DNA of 64,000 nt from UBA668 sp038234785 (GCA_038234785.1 JBBQTC010000009.1:16632-80631); one strand, 5' to 3'. Counted from the stretch's first letter, positions 26,113 to 35,319 are shown. The notes: generated by a model not told the origin, from the letters alone. Translations and numbers: made by a program.

Positions 26113-28089
26113 TCAATGGAGTTGATCGGCAAGTTCGGCGATGGACTGAACCGGCAGTTGGCAGACATGCCCATGGCAGACGAAGGCCAATCCGTCCCCG
26201 CGATCTTCCCACAGGGGACCGGGGTACGGCTGTCCCCATGCCAGGACCGCATCGGGGAGCCACCGCTGCTGAACCGAGACCACCAGGTCACGACGCTCGC
26301 CGGTGATGACGATCTCGGTCGTGCCCTCGTTGCGAACAGCGACTGCGGCGAGTGCCTGTGAGAACGCCCCCGGCGCCTGGGGCATCGCCCGACCGAGGAG
26401 CCGCAGGATCTGATCCGCCTGGTTCGCGTAGCGGGCCTCGCCCGTGAGCGCCCCGAGGCGATAGAGCGCCCACGCGGCGGTGGAGTTGGCCGACGGCGTG
26501 GCGTTGTCGAGCAGGTCCTTCTGCCGGGCGACGAGATGTTCACCGTCGTCGGGTGAGGTGAACAGCCCGCCGCGGTCGAGGTCCCAGAAGTGGTCGAGCA
26601 TGGTGTCGGCCACCTGGCATGCCTCGGCGATCCATCGGGCCTGCCCGGTGAGCTCGGCGAGCCGCGTGAATCCGTCGACCAGGCAGGCATGATCGGCCGC
26701 GAGGGCGTCGTGGCGGGCCGGGGGAGTGCCGGTCGCATGCCAGGAGCGGTGCCAGCGCCCGTCATGGCGGCGCAATTCACGGATGAGGAACTCGCCATTG
26801 GCGATGGCCGCCGCGGTCCAATCATCGCGCTGGAACAGGGCGGCCGCCTCGCAGAGCGACGACAGCATGAGTCCGTTCCACTCGGCGAGCACCTTGTCGT
26901 CGAGCCCCGGTCGGGCCCGTTGCTCGCGTGCCTCGAACAGGCGCCGGCGGGCGACGTCGATCAGCGGCGGGCGCATCCACTTGCCGCGGTGATCCAAGCG
27001 AGACGGAATCGTCCGACCCTCGAAGTTGCCGCCGTCGCCGAACTCGTACCACTCGAGCGCCTCGTCGGCGGAATCGCCGAGCACCTCACGCACCTCGTCG
27101 GCGGTCCAGGTGTGGAAGAGACCTTCGTGCCCGTGTCCGTGCTCGTCGGGCGAGTCGGCGTCCTCGGCGCTGTAGAACCCGCCATCAGGATGGCGGAGGT
27201 CGCGAAGTACGTAGGTGATCGTCTCCTCGACCACTTGCCGGTACCGCGGTTCGTCGAGGAGGACCGCGGCGTGGGCGTACACGCGCACCAGCAGGGCCTG
27301 GTCGTAGAGCATCTTCTCGAAGTGGGGCACGAGCCACATCTGATCGACCGAGTAGCGGGCGAACCCGCCGCCGATGTGGTCGTACATGCCGCCGCTGGCC
27401 ATGGCGTCGAGCGAGGTGGTGAGGATGATCCGAGCATCGTCACCGGCGCCGGCGTGCACCGCCCGGGCGACGAGGTCGAGGCTCATCGTCGACGGGAACT
27501 TCGGCGCCGGGCCGAAGCCGCCCCACTGCGGATCGAACGTCTGGGCGAGGTGTTGCAGCCCGGCGTTGACCAGGTCCATCCCGGGGACGTCGTCGACCGG
27601 CGTCACCGTCGAGGTGCGTCGCAGCGCCTCACCGAGCGCGGCCACGTTCTGGCGCACATCGCCGGGCCGGGTGCGCCAGACGTCGTCGATTGCCGCCATC
27701 AGTTGGAGGAACTGCGGCTTCGGGAAGTAGGTGCCGCCGTAGAAGGGCTCGCCACCAGGGGTGAGGAACACGGTCATCGGCCAGCCGCCGCGTCCGGTCA
27801 TGGCTTGCACGGCATCCATGTAGATCGAGTCGACGTCGGGGCGCTCCTCTCGATCGACCTTCACGTTGACGAAGAGCCGGTTCATGGTCTCGGCGGTCTC
27901 TGCATCCTCGAAGCATTCGTGGGCCATGACGTGGCACCAATGGCAGGCCGAGTAGCCGACGGACAGGAGAATGGGGACGTTGCGCTCGACGGCCGCCGCG
28001 AATGCCGGAGGTCCCCACGCATACCACTCGACCGGGTTGTCGCGGTGCTGGCGAAGGTACGGGCTGGTCTCGTCGGCGAGGCGGTTCAC
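26113..28089 (-). CDS. YyaL/SSP411-type thioredoxin-fold plus (alpha/alpha)6 barrel protein
   Basis: A protein of about 658 residues of the DUF255 group. The N-terminal 170 residues are thioredoxin-like with SACHWCHVM (a CxxC pair) and WPMTVFLTP, and the C-terminal part is a six-hairpin glycosidase-like barrel with SAEDADSPDEHG and AEWNGLMLSSL. The exact role is unknown; redox or sugar epimerase-like functions are suggested for relatives. Two adjacent GTG codons are possible starts. GTG 28089 is chosen because TAGGTT (28097-28102) ends exactly 7 bases before it, the leaderless spacing seen elsewhere; GTG 28092 would add one residue. Confidence 0.9.
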   Translation of the reverse strand: MNRLADETSPYLRQHRDNPVEWYAWGPPAFAAAVERNVPILLSVGYSACHWCHVMAHECFEDAETAETMNRLFVNVKVDREERPDVDSIYMDAVQAMTGRGGWPMTVFLTPGGEPFYGGTYFPKPQFLQLMAAIDDVWRTRPGDVRQNVAALGEALRRTSTVTPVDDVPGMDLVNAGLQHLAQTFDPQWGGFGPAPKFPSTMSLDLVARAVHAGAGDDARIILTTSLDAMASGGMYDHIGGGFARYSVDQMWLVPHFEKMLYDQALLVRVYAHAAVLLDEPRYRQVVEETITYVLRDLRHPDGGFYSAEDADSPDEHGHGHEGLFHTWTADEVREVLGDSADEALEWYEFGDGGNFEGRTIPSRLDHRGKWMRPPLIDVARRRLFEAREQRARPGLDDKVLAEWNGLMLSSLCEAAALFQRDDWTAAAIANGEFLIRELRRHDGRWHRSWHATGTPPARHDALAADHACLVDGFTRLAELTGQARWIAEACQVADTMLDHFWDLDRGGLFTSPDDGEHLVARQKDLLDNATPSANSTAAWALYRLGALTGEARYANQADQILRLLGRAMPQAPGAFSQALAAVAVRNEGTTEIVITGERRDLVVSVQQRWLPDAVLAWGQPYPGPLWEDRGDGLAFVCHGHVCQLPVQSIAELADQLH

Positions 28090-28154
28090 CACAGCGAACC
28101 TAGCGGCCCCATCGCGGCTTGGCGGCGGGTGCTTCGTGTGGCAACCTCTCGGCC

Positions 28155-28823
28155 GTGCGCGTCGCCCCTACCCGAAGGATCCTCAACGTCGGATCGTCGT
28201 GCGTCGTCCTGGGGCTGTTGGCCGCCACGACGGCCTGCAGCGACGGCGGTGCGTCCGGTACGGGGACTCTGCTGCCCTTTGACAGTGCACTCGTCACATC
28301 GAGCGTGTCGACCACCGTGTCGCCGTCGACCACTGCGACTTCGACATCGGTCACGTCGACCGTCTCGGCCCCTGCCTCCTCGACGTCGATCGTCTCGGCG
28401 ACGACTGTCTCGGCGACGACCGCGACGGTCCAGAGCGGTGCTCCCGGAGCGCCGACCACCTCACCCTTCGCGTCGACACCTCCGCCGGAGGTCACGCTGT
28501 CGCCCGATCTGCCGGGTCCGCCGATGATCGGTTGCGTCGACGCTCCCTCCTCACCTTCGACGGTGGAACTGACGATCGGCAACGACACCGTGACGTACGG
28601 AGGCGTCGTGGTGCCCTGTGTGCGACTGCTCGGCACGCAGCGCCTTGCGGTGCGCAACGTCTCCCAGTTCGCCGCGTCGGTCACGGTCGGGGATTCGGTC
28701 CGCGACCTGGCGCCGGGGTCGGTGGTGAGCACCTCCATGCGACCGACCTACGGGTTCGGTGACACGTTCGACGTCGTCGTCGATCCGCTCGGCGTGGTCG
28801 TGGTCGTCCAGGTCCTGTCCTGA
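28155..28823 (+). CDS. Putative lipoprotein with Ser/Thr-rich linker
   Basis: A 222-residue exported protein when started at GTG 28155, which gives a standard lipoprotein signal (basic start, hydrophobic core, LLAATTAC with the cysteine near residue 28). Residues 50-110 are almost only Ser, Thr, Val and Ala and look like a cell-wall-spanning linker. The C-terminal domain of about 90 residues (VELTIGNDTVTYGGVVVPC to the end) is beta-rich with two cysteines. No family is recognised. An in-frame GTG at 28119 would give a 12-residue longer N-terminus. It is divergent from the YyaL-type gene and convergent with fabI. Confidence 0.7.
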   Translation: MRVAPTRRILNVGSSCVVLGLLAATTACSDGGASGTGTLLPFDSALVTSSVSTTVSPSTTATSTSVTSTVSAPASSTSIVSATTVSATTATVQSGAPGAPTTSPFASTPPPEVTLSPDLPGPPMIGCVDAPSSPSTVELTIGNDTVTYGGVVVPCVRLLGTQRLAVRNVSQFAASVTVGDSVRDLAPGSVVSTSMRPTYGFGDTFDVVVDPLGVVVVVQVLS

Positions 28824-28840
28824 ACGGACACGCTCCGTCA

Positions 28841-29608
28841 TCACACCCCGGTGGAGTGGAATCCGCCGTCGACGTGGATCATCTCGCCGGTGGTCATCGG
28901 GAACCAGTCGCTGAGCAGCGCGACGCACGCCTTGGCGACGGCGCTCGAATCGGTGACGTCCCAGCCGAGCGGCGCCCGGTCGTCCCAGACGTCCTCGAAC
29001 CTCTTGAATCCCGGGATGCTCTTGGCGGCCATGGTCTTCACAGGGCCCGCCGCGATCAGGTTGCTCCGGATGCCCTTCGGGCCGAGTTCCTTGGCGAGGT
29101 AGCGGTTGACGCTCTCCAGCGCACTCTTGGCGACGCCCATCCAGTTGTAGGCGGGCCACGCCACGGTGTTGTCGAAGTCGAGCCCGACGAACGACCCGCC
29201 CCGTGTCATCAGTGGCACGAACGCCTCTGCCAGCGCCTTGAGGGAGTAGGCGCTGATGTGCAGGGCGACCGAGACGTCGGCCCACTGGGGTGCCATGAAG
29301 TCGTCACCCAAGCACGCCTCAGGGGCGAAGCCGATGCTGTGCAGGACGCCGTCAACCCGGCCCCACTTGCTGGCCAACTCGTCGCGTACGGCCACGAGGT
29401 GGTCGGGCTGGGTGACGTCGAGTTCGTAGACGTCGACCGGTGAGGGCAGCTTGCGACCCGTCCGCTGGGTGAGGCTCAGGGCTCGGCCAGCACCGGTGAG
29501 CACGATGTTGGCGCCCTCGCGCTGGGCGAGTGTTGCGACACCGTAGGCCAACGAGGCGTCGGTGAGGACGCCGGTGATCACGATGTTCTTGCCGTCGAGG
29601 AGACCCAT
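28841..29608 (-). CDS. fabI: Enoyl-ACP reductase, InhA/FabI type
   Basis: NADH-dependent reductase of the last step of fatty acid elongation (FAS-II). The 255-residue protein closely follows mycobacterial InhA in pattern: GKNIVITGVLTDASLAYGVA at the nucleotide site, SIGFAPEACLGDDF, the catalytic Tyr-Lys pair in YNWMGVAKSALESVNRY, and RSNLIAAGPVKTMAAKSIPG. This is the target class of isoniazid adducts and triclosan. TACGAT (29616-29621) ends 7 bases before ATG 29608, indicating leaderless transcription. The reading frame is open far upstream, but the family start is here. A FabG gene is not adjacent. Confidence 0.95.
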   Translation of the reverse strand: MGLLDGKNIVITGVLTDASLAYGVATLAQREGANIVLTGAGRALSLTQRTGRKLPSPVDVYELDVTQPDHLVAVRDELASKWGRVDGVLHSIGFAPEACLGDDFMAPQWADVSVALHISAYSLKALAEAFVPLMTRGGSFVGLDFDNTVAWPAYNWMGVAKSALESVNRYLAKELGPKGIRSNLIAAGPVKTMAAKSIPGFKRFEDVWDDRAPLGWDVTDSSAVAKACVALLSDWFPMTTGEMIHVDGGFHSTGV

Positions 29609-29689
29609 GGGCCTGATCGTAGTCACGGCGTGGCATCGCGTCGGCGAGTGGCCTTCGATTCGACCGACCGCGTGTGCAAGGCTGACCCG

Positions 29690-30403
29690 ATGCGTATCGG
29701 CATCTTGGGAGGAACCGGCCCGGCGGGCTCCGCGCTCGCGGCGCGGTTGGCGTCGGTGGGCTACGAAGCCGTCATCGGCTCGAGATCGAAGTACCGGGCG
29801 ATGGAAGCTCGCGACAGCCAGGTCGAGAAGTGGCCGGCGCTGGCGCCGCTGTTGAGTTTCGGCGACAACGCCGCCGCGGCCGCGTGCGACCTCGTGGTGA
29901 TCGCCACGCCGTGGGACTCGGCGGCGACCACCGCGCAGGAGAACGAAGACGCGCTCGCCGGAAAGATCCTGGTCAGCATGGCCAACGCGCTGGTGCGGGT
30001 GGGGCACGAGTTCCAACCGCTGGTGCCGCCGAGAGGCAGTGTGGCGGCGCACGTCCAGGCGGCGATGCCCCGCTGTCGCGTGGTTGCCGCATTCCACCAC
30101 CTGCCCGCGACCGAGCTCGGCCACATCGGCGAACCGATCGACAGCGACGTGCTCATCTGCGGCGACGACGCCGATGCCGTGCGCACGATCAGCGAGATCG
30201 TCGCCAAGATCCCTGGTTGCCGGCCGCTCGACTCGGGCGAGTTGTCGAACGCGATGGCCATCGAGGCCTTCACTGCAGTTCTCCTGCAGCTCAACGTTCG
30301 CTACAAGACTCGAGTGGCACCCAAACTCACGGGGATCAAGCGTGATCCGCGGGCGCCCAAGCCCGCCGCTGCAGACGGTGAGCCGGTAGCGTCGCACTCG
30401 TGA
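29690..30403 (+). CDS. F420-dependent NADP reductase (Fno/NpdG type)
   Basis: A 237-residue Rossmann-fold protein that would move hydride between NADPH and coenzyme F420. MRIGILGGTGPAGSALAARLA binds NADP, GSRSKYRA supplies the phosphate-binding Ser/Arg, and VVAAFHHLPATEL and LSNAMAIEAFTAVLL match the F420 reductase group. Its presence, with the luciferase-like gene at 49.7 kb, implies that the organism makes F420. ATG 29690 begins the Rossmann strand. It overlaps mshC by 4 bases (GTGA), so redox cofactor and thiol genes are linked. Confidence 0.92.
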   Translation: MRIGILGGTGPAGSALAARLASVGYEAVIGSRSKYRAMEARDSQVEKWPALAPLLSFGDNAAAAACDLVVIATPWDSAATTAQENEDALAGKILVSMANALVRVGHEFQPLVPPRGSVAAHVQAAMPRCRVVAAFHHLPATELGHIGEPIDSDVLICGDDADAVRTISEIVAKIPGCRPLDSGELSNAMAIEAFTAVLLQLNVRYKTRVAPKLTGIKRDPRAPKPAAADGEPVASHS

Positions 30404-31521
30404 CGATGCGCCTGTACGACACCGCCCGCCAGGCCGTGGTGCCGTTCGAGCCGGGGGAACAGGTGCTCATGTACACCTGTGGCATCACACCGTACGACGC
30501 CACCCATCTCGGACATGCCTCCACCTTCATCCAGTACGACGTGCTCCAGCGCCGGCTGATCGATCGCGGGCACAGCGTCAAGTGCGTCCGCAACGTCACC
30601 GACGTCGACGATCCGTTGTTCGCGAAGGCGCGCGAGCTCGGCGTGCATTACCTCGATCTCGCCGCCGGCGAGGAAGCCAGGTTCGAGCGCGACATGGAAG
30701 CGCTGCACGCGCTGCCGGTGCACAGCACCCCCCGCGCGTCGTCGGCGATCCCCGACATCCGTGGCTTCATCGGCATGGTGCTGGACCGGGGCTTCGCGTA
30801 CGAGGCCGGCGGCAGCGTCTACTTCGACGTCACCGAGTTCCCGTCGTTCGGCTCACTGAGCCACTACTCCCACGACGAGATGATCGCATTCGCCCGTGAG
30901 CGAGGTGGGCAGGTCGACGATCCCAACAAGCGGCATCCGCTCGACTTCGTGCTCTGGCACCCGTCCGCACCCGACGAGCCGAGCTGGGACACGCTGTGGG
31001 GCCCCGGCCGCCCCGGTTGGCACATCGAGTGCAGCGCGTTGGCGCTGCGCGAGCTCGGCACCACGATCGACCTGCACGGCGGCGGCAGCGACCTGATCTT
31101 CCCCCACCACGAGTGCGAACTCGCACAGAGCGAGGCAGCCACGGGCGAGCCGTTCGTCAAGCACTGGATGCACGTGGCGATGGTGTACATGAACGGCCAC
31201 AAGATGTCCAAGAGCCTCGGCAACCTCGTGTTCGTCGATGCGCTCCGCGCCACCTGGGATCCGCGCTCGATCCGGCTGGCGATCATCGAGCACCACTACC
31301 GACGTGAGTGGGAGTGGGACGACACGCTGATGCCGCGCAACGCTGCGCGGCTGGAGGCATGGCGTCAGGGCGGCCACGCCGAGTGTGGTGTCATCGACGA
31401 CGTACGCGCTGCGCTTGACGACGATCTCGACACCCCGGGGGCCATCGCCGCGATCGACGCTGCGGCCGCACAGGGGTTCGGCGTGCACGACGCGGCATCC
31501 CTGCTGGGCGTTCAACTCTGA
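30400..31521 (+). CDS. mshC: Mycothiol ligase MshC (Cys:GlcN-Ins ligase)
   Basis: ATP-dependent ligase that joins cysteine to glucosaminyl-inositol in mycothiol synthesis. The 373-residue class-I synthetase-like protein has CGITPYDATHLGHA (the MshC form; CysS has CGPTVYD), NVTDVDDPLF, zinc-binding His/Cys residues in HGGGSDLIFPHHECE, and HKMSKSLGNLVFV. It lacks the tRNA-binding tail of CysS and is somewhat shorter than the about 410 residues of mycobacterial MshC. TAGCGT (30387-30392) ends 7 bases before GTG 30400, so it may also be transcribed on its own as a leaderless message. Confidence 0.93.
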   Translation: MTMRLYDTARQAVVPFEPGEQVLMYTCGITPYDATHLGHASTFIQYDVLQRRLIDRGHSVKCVRNVTDVDDPLFAKARELGVHYLDLAAGEEARFERDMEALHALPVHSTPRASSAIPDIRGFIGMVLDRGFAYEAGGSVYFDVTEFPSFGSLSHYSHDEMIAFARERGGQVDDPNKRHPLDFVLWHPSAPDEPSWDTLWGPGRPGWHIECSALALRELGTTIDLHGGGSDLIFPHHECELAQSEAATGEPFVKHWMHVAMVYMNGHKMSKSLGNLVFVDALRATWDPRSIRLAIIEHHYRREWEWDDTLMPRNAARLEAWRQGGHAECGVIDDVRAALDDDLDTPGAIAAIDAAAAQGFGVHDAASLLGVQL

Positions 31522-31547
31522 CCACTCGGCGTGGCTATGATCCGCGC

Positions 31548-31574
31548 ATGTCGTTGGGGGTGTTCGTCGCGTGA
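31548..31574 (+). CDS. Putative 8-codon leader peptide upstream of acyltransferase
   Basis: TATGAT (31536-31541) ends 6 bases before ATG 31548, the leaderless pattern used throughout the window. The frame reads MSLGVFVA and its TGA stop (31572-31574) overlaps the acyltransferase GTG at 31571 as GTGA. Translation of the leader would therefore deliver ribosomes straight to the downstream start, which has no obvious ribosome binding site of its own. The peptide has no known match and its conservation is untested. Confidence 0.45.
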   Translation: MSLGVFVA

Positions 31575-32329
31575 AGGCACAGGGCGCGGGCAAGGCGCAG
31601 ACGCGGTTCCGGCGCGTCGTGCGTCCGGTGTCCAAGCAACTTTGGGACTTCCACCTCGAGGGATTCGAGCGGTTGCCGGCCGAGGGGCCCGCGATCCTGG
31701 CACCCAACCACGTCAGCTTCCTCGACTCTGCGTTCCTCATGCTGCACGTGCCGCGCAACATCAGCTTCGTGGGCAAGGCGGAGTACATGGACTCCTGGAA
31801 GACCAAGATCCTCTTCCCGATGCTGGGGATGATCCCCATCGACCGGGCAGGAGGCGACAAGAGCCAGGCGGCGCTCGCGACCGCGGAAGCAGTCTTGCGC
31901 AGAGGTGAACTTTTCGGGATCTTTCCCGAGGGCACCAGGAGCCGTGATGGGTACCTCTACAAGGGGCGCACCGGTGCCGCGCGTCTGGCGATGACGGTCG
32001 GCTGCCCGATCTTTCCCGTTGGCGTGGTCGGCACCCGTGAGATCCAGCCACCCGACGCCAAGTTCCCCCACTTTCGGCAGGACTGCACCATCCGCATCGG
32101 GCGTCCGATCAACGTCGCTCGATACAAGAGCCGCGGCGACGACCACCTCGTCCTGCGCCAGATCACCGACGAGCTGATGTTCGAGATCCGCGAGCTCACC
32201 GGCCAGGACTATCGCAACGTCTACGCCGGCAAGACCGCCGAGACCGAACCCACGGTGGCGGCGAAGGTCGGAACCGTGGGCGACGTGGTCGAACGTGAGA
32301 TGGCCGTCAGCGCGGCCGGGGGCGACTAG
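31571..32329 (+). CDS. 1-acyl-sn-glycerol-3-phosphate acyltransferase (PlsC family)
   Basis: A 252-residue membrane-associated acyltransferase for phosphatidic acid or a related lipid. The four family blocks are present: NHVSFLD (His-Asp catalytic pair) near residue 46, GGDKSQAAL after the PIDRAG block, FPEGTRSRDG near residue 117, and CPIFPVGVVGT. The start at GTG 31571 overlaps the stop of a short upstream reading frame. No membrane-spanning helix is strong. It lies 49 bases after mshC and 53 bases before thrS, but with its own promoter-like TATGAT. Confidence 0.92.
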   Translation: MKAQGAGKAQTRFRRVVRPVSKQLWDFHLEGFERLPAEGPAILAPNHVSFLDSAFLMLHVPRNISFVGKAEYMDSWKTKILFPMLGMIPIDRAGGDKSQAALATAEAVLRRGELFGIFPEGTRSRDGYLYKGRTGAARLAMTVGCPIFPVGVVGTREIQPPDAKFPHFRQDCTIRIGRPINVARYKSRGDDHLVLRQITDELMFEIRELTGQDYRNVYAGKTAETEPTVAAKVGTVGDVVEREMAVSAAGGD

Positions 32330-32382
32330 GCGGACGAAAAGCCTCAGGCTGCGGGGAAGGGCCGCCATAGACTTCGGGGCCT

Positions 32383-34356
32383 ATGGCCGACATCACGATC
32401 TCCCTCCCAGATGGTTCGCAGCGCTCCCTTTCGGCGGGTGCCTCTGCGACCACCCTGGCGGAGTCCATCGGTGCCCGGCTGGCCAAGGCGGCAGTGGCCG
32501 CGGTGGTCGACGGTGAGGAGTGGGATCTCGGCCGCGCGCTGCCCGACGGTGCCACGGTGGCCATCGTCACGGCCGAGTCCGAGGCCGGTCGACACGTGCT
32601 GCGCCACAGCACGGCCCACGTGCTCGCTCAGGCGGTGACGCAACTGTTCCCCGGAGCGAAGTACTCGATCGGCCCGGCGATCACCGACGGCTTCTACTAC
32701 GACTTCGAACTCCCCGACGGGCGCACGTTCACCGAGTCCGATCTCGCGGACATCGAAGCACGCATGCGCGAGATCATGAAGGCCGACCAGCCCTTCGTGC
32801 GCGACGAGCTTCCTGCGGCCGAGGCCCTCGCGGTCTTCGCCGAGCAGCCCTACAAGTGCGAGATCATCGAGCGGGTGTCCACCGGGGCGGCCGACAGCGA
32901 GGACGCGGGCGAGATCGGTGGCGGCGAGACGATCAGCGTGTATCGCAACACGCCCGAGTTCGTCGATCTGTGTCGGGGGCCGCACGTCCCCAGTACGAGC
33001 CGTCTCGGACACTTCAAGCTGATGAAGGTCGCCGGCGCCTACTGGCGTGGCAACGAGAAGGGCCCGATGCTGCAACGCATCTACGGGACGGCGTGGGAGT
33101 CGAAGGCAGCGCTCGAGGAGCATCTGCACCGTTTGGAAGAAGCCGAGAAGCGTGATCACCGCAAGCTGGCGGTCGAACTCGATCTGCTCAGCTTCCCTCA
33201 GGCACTCGGAGGCGGGCTCGCCGTGTGGCACCCCAAGGGTGGCATCGTCCGCAAGGTCATGGAGGACTACAGCCGCGAGCGGCACCTCAACGGTGGCTAT
33301 CAGTTCGTGTTCACACCCCACCTCGCGAACGGCAACCTGTTCGAGACGAGCGGTCACCTGTCCTGGTACAAGGACGGGATGTACCCGCCAATGGAGATGG
33401 ACAACGGCACGTACTACCCGAAGCCGATGAACTGCCCCATGCACTGCCTCATCTTCGACAGCCGGCAGCGCAGCTACCGCGAGCTGCCGTTGCGCCTGTT
33501 CGAACTGGGCACGGTCTACCGCTACGAGCGCGCCGGCACCCTGCACGGCCTGATGCGCATCCGCGGGTTCACGCAGGACGACAGCCACATCTTCTGCACC
33601 GAGGACCAGTTGCAGGACGAGATCATCTCGCTGCTCGACTTCGTGATGAGCGTGCTGAGGGCTTTCGGTTTCACGGACTTCACGGCCAACCTGTCGACGA
33701 AGGACCCGGACAAGTACGTCGGCACCGACGAGAACTGGGACCGTGCCACCGAGGCCCTTCGCATGTCGCTCGAGAAGTACGACCTCGACTACAAGATCAA
33801 GGAAGGCGACGCGGCCTTCTACGGTCCCAAGATCGACATCGACGTCAAGGACGCCATCGGGCGCACCTGGCAGTTGAGCACGATCCAGTGCGACTTCACC
33901 CTGCCGGAGAGGTTCGGGCTGGAGTATGTCGGCGCCGACAACAACCGTCACCGCCCGATCATGTTGCACCGAGCCCTGTTGGGTTCCATCGAGCGCTTTT
34001 TCGGCGTGCTCATCGAGCACTACGCGGGAGCGTTCCCGACGTGGCTCGCCCCGGTCCAGGCGCGGGTGCTTCCCGTTGCAGAGGCTCACCAGGCGTACGC
34101 CCAGCAGGTGGTGGAGCGTCTCCAGGAGGCGGGATTCCGTACAGATCTCGTCGAGGCCAACGATCAGCTCGGAAAGCGGATCCGCGCGGCCAAGATGGAG
34201 AAGATCCCGTACGTGCTGGTCGTCGGCGACGACGACGTCGCCGCAGGCAGTCTCGGGGTCAACCCGCGCGGTGGCGAGGTCGAGCGTGGCGTCGGTCTCG
34301 ACGTCTTTGTCGATCGGCTCCGTGCCGAGGTCGACGCGCAGCTCGCCGTCACCTGA
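32383..34356 (+). CDS. thrS: Threonyl-tRNA synthetase
   Basis: Class II synthetase of 657 residues. Domain order is standard: N-terminal TGS domain (residues 1-62), editing domain with HSTAHVLAQA, catalytic core with RYERAGTLHGLMRIRGFTQD, zinc ligands in NCPMHCL, and a C-terminal anticodon domain beginning near VLPVAEAHQAYA. TAGACT (32368-32373) is 9 bases before the ATG, and no T-box is present, unlike ileS. The 3' end overlaps the convergent RIO kinase gene by 8 bases. Confidence 0.96.
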   Translation: MADITISLPDGSQRSLSAGASATTLAESIGARLAKAAVAAVVDGEEWDLGRALPDGATVAIVTAESEAGRHVLRHSTAHVLAQAVTQLFPGAKYSIGPAITDGFYYDFELPDGRTFTESDLADIEARMREIMKADQPFVRDELPAAEALAVFAEQPYKCEIIERVSTGAADSEDAGEIGGGETISVYRNTPEFVDLCRGPHVPSTSRLGHFKLMKVAGAYWRGNEKGPMLQRIYGTAWESKAALEEHLHRLEEAEKRDHRKLAVELDLLSFPQALGGGLAVWHPKGGIVRKVMEDYSRERHLNGGYQFVFTPHLANGNLFETSGHLSWYKDGMYPPMEMDNGTYYPKPMNCPMHCLIFDSRQRSYRELPLRLFELGTVYRYERAGTLHGLMRIRGFTQDDSHIFCTEDQLQDEIISLLDFVMSVLRAFGFTDFTANLSTKDPDKYVGTDENWDRATEALRMSLEKYDLDYKIKEGDAAFYGPKIDIDVKDAIGRTWQLSTIQCDFTLPERFGLEYVGADNNRHRPIMLHRALLGSIERFFGVLIEHYAGAFPTWLAPVQARVLPVAEAHQAYAQQVVERLQEAGFRTDLVEANDQLGKRIRAAKMEKIPYVLVVGDDDVAAGSLGVNPRGGEVERGVGLDVFVDRLRAEVDAQLAVT

Positions 34357-35218
34357 GCGGGAGCGCCTGCAACAACTCGTCGCGCAGGGTCTCGGCATCG
34401 ACGTAGAGGCCGCGCCCGGTGAACCACTCGCAGACGTTGCGACAGTCGCGATCGAGATAGGTGAAACCCTGCGGATTGCCGACGAGATCGACCGCCTGCG
34501 GGAGATCGATCAGCACCAGCCGACCCTCGTGAACGAGGATGTTGTAGGCGGACAGGTCGCTGTGCGCGTACCCGGCGAGCGCAAGGGTGAAGAGCACATC
34601 TCGCAACTGACCGAACAGGTCGACGGCTTCGGCTCGTTCGGGACGTAGCTGGGCGAGTCGCGGCGCGGCCGTCCCATCGGGTTGGCCGATGAACTCCATC
34701 ATCAGCTCGGTGCCGACGAGCTGGACCGGGTAGGGGACCGCGGCGCCGGCTGACCACAGTCGGGAGAGCACCGCGAACTCCGCGATCGCCCATTGACCGG
34801 CGATGAGCTCGCGTCCGAACTCGGTGCGGGTGGCCATCGCGCGGTTCTCGCGGCTGCGCCGCATCCGGCGTCCTTCGAGGTACGTGGCGTCTCGGTGGAA
34901 CAACCGATGGTGCGAGTCGCGGTAGCGCTTGGCGGCCATGAGGACGGCGCGGTGCTCGGTCGATCGTCGAACGAGTGAGACGTCGGCCTCCTTGCCGCTC
35001 TTGAGCACGCCGAGGTCGGTGTCGATCGCGCCCGGAGCCGTGATGACCCACTCGGGGATCGGCGACGGCCCATGGCCGGCGTCGGGGTAGGTGGTCCAGT
35101 TCGGTTCGTCGTCCTCGGGCAACTCCTGCGGCAACTGGAGGGGGACGGTGGTGGATGAAAGGGGAAACTCATCGATGTCGTCGTCGAAACGGCGTCGTGA
35201 GCGTGGGTGATCGGCCAC
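34349..35218 (-). CDS. RIO1-family atypical serine kinase
   Basis: A 289-residue kinase-fold protein. After a disordered acidic N-terminus of about 60 residues it has the ATP loop variant LKSGKEADVSLV, the catalytic loop YAHSDLSAYNILV with Asp and Asn, and the metal-binding LIDLPQAVD, all typical of RIO kinases. Bacterial RIO kinases have no settled function. GTG 35218 is preceded by AGGAG with 6 bases spacing. The upstream leader carries a short reading frame and a hairpin (separate entries). The gene converges on thrS with an 8-base overlap. Confidence 0.9.
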   Translation of the reverse strand: MADHPRSRRRFDDDIDEFPLSSTTVPLQLPQELPEDDEPNWTTYPDAGHGPSPIPEWVITAPGAIDTDLGVLKSGKEADVSLVRRSTEHRAVLMAAKRYRDSHHRLFHRDATYLEGRRMRRSRENRAMATRTEFGRELIAGQWAIAEFAVLSRLWSAGAAVPYPVQLVGTELMMEFIGQPDGTAAPRLAQLRPERAEAVDLFGQLRDVLFTLALAGYAHSDLSAYNILVHEGRLVLIDLPQAVDLVGNPQGFTYLDRDCRNVCEWFTGRGLYVDAETLRDELLQALPLR

Positions 35219-35257
35219 GATGGGCTCCTGTGAGGTCGGTGCGGTTCGGAGAAACGC

Positions 35258-35278
35258 GGCACCGACTCGGTCGGTGCC
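35258..35278 (-). terminator. Hairpin between putative leader peptide and RIO kinase
   Basis: Perfect 8-base arms GGCACCGA (35258-35265) and TCGGTGCC (35271-35278) around a 5-base loop. On the minus strand the hairpin begins at the stop codon of the 13-codon leader frame and ends about 40 bases before the RIO kinase GTG. It is followed by only a weak T-rich stretch, so it may attenuate rather than terminate fully. The palindrome could instead be a protein-binding site. Confidence 0.45.
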
Positions 35279-35319
35279 TAGGTGGAAACGGGGGCGCGGA
35301 ACACGGAGGCGATGGTCAT
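35278..35319 (-). CDS. Putative 13-residue leader peptide upstream of RIO kinase
   Basis: On the minus strand, AAAGGAGG (35327-35334) is a near-perfect ribosome binding site, the strongest in the window. With 7 bases spacing it precedes ATG 35319 and the frame MTIASVFRAPVST, stopped by TAG. The stop overlaps the first base of a strong hairpin that lies before the RIO kinase start. No amino-acid run points to a classical biosynthetic attenuator. The peptide may be regulatory or a small protein in its own right; this is inferred from the site strength only. Confidence 0.5.
   Translation of the reverse strand: MTIASVFRAPVST

Noticed and set aside
26590..28527. A 645-codon plus-strand frame opposite the YyaL-type gene.
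   Set aside because: It crosses the start of the real gene and the divergent lipoprotein in another frame and has no recognisable domain.
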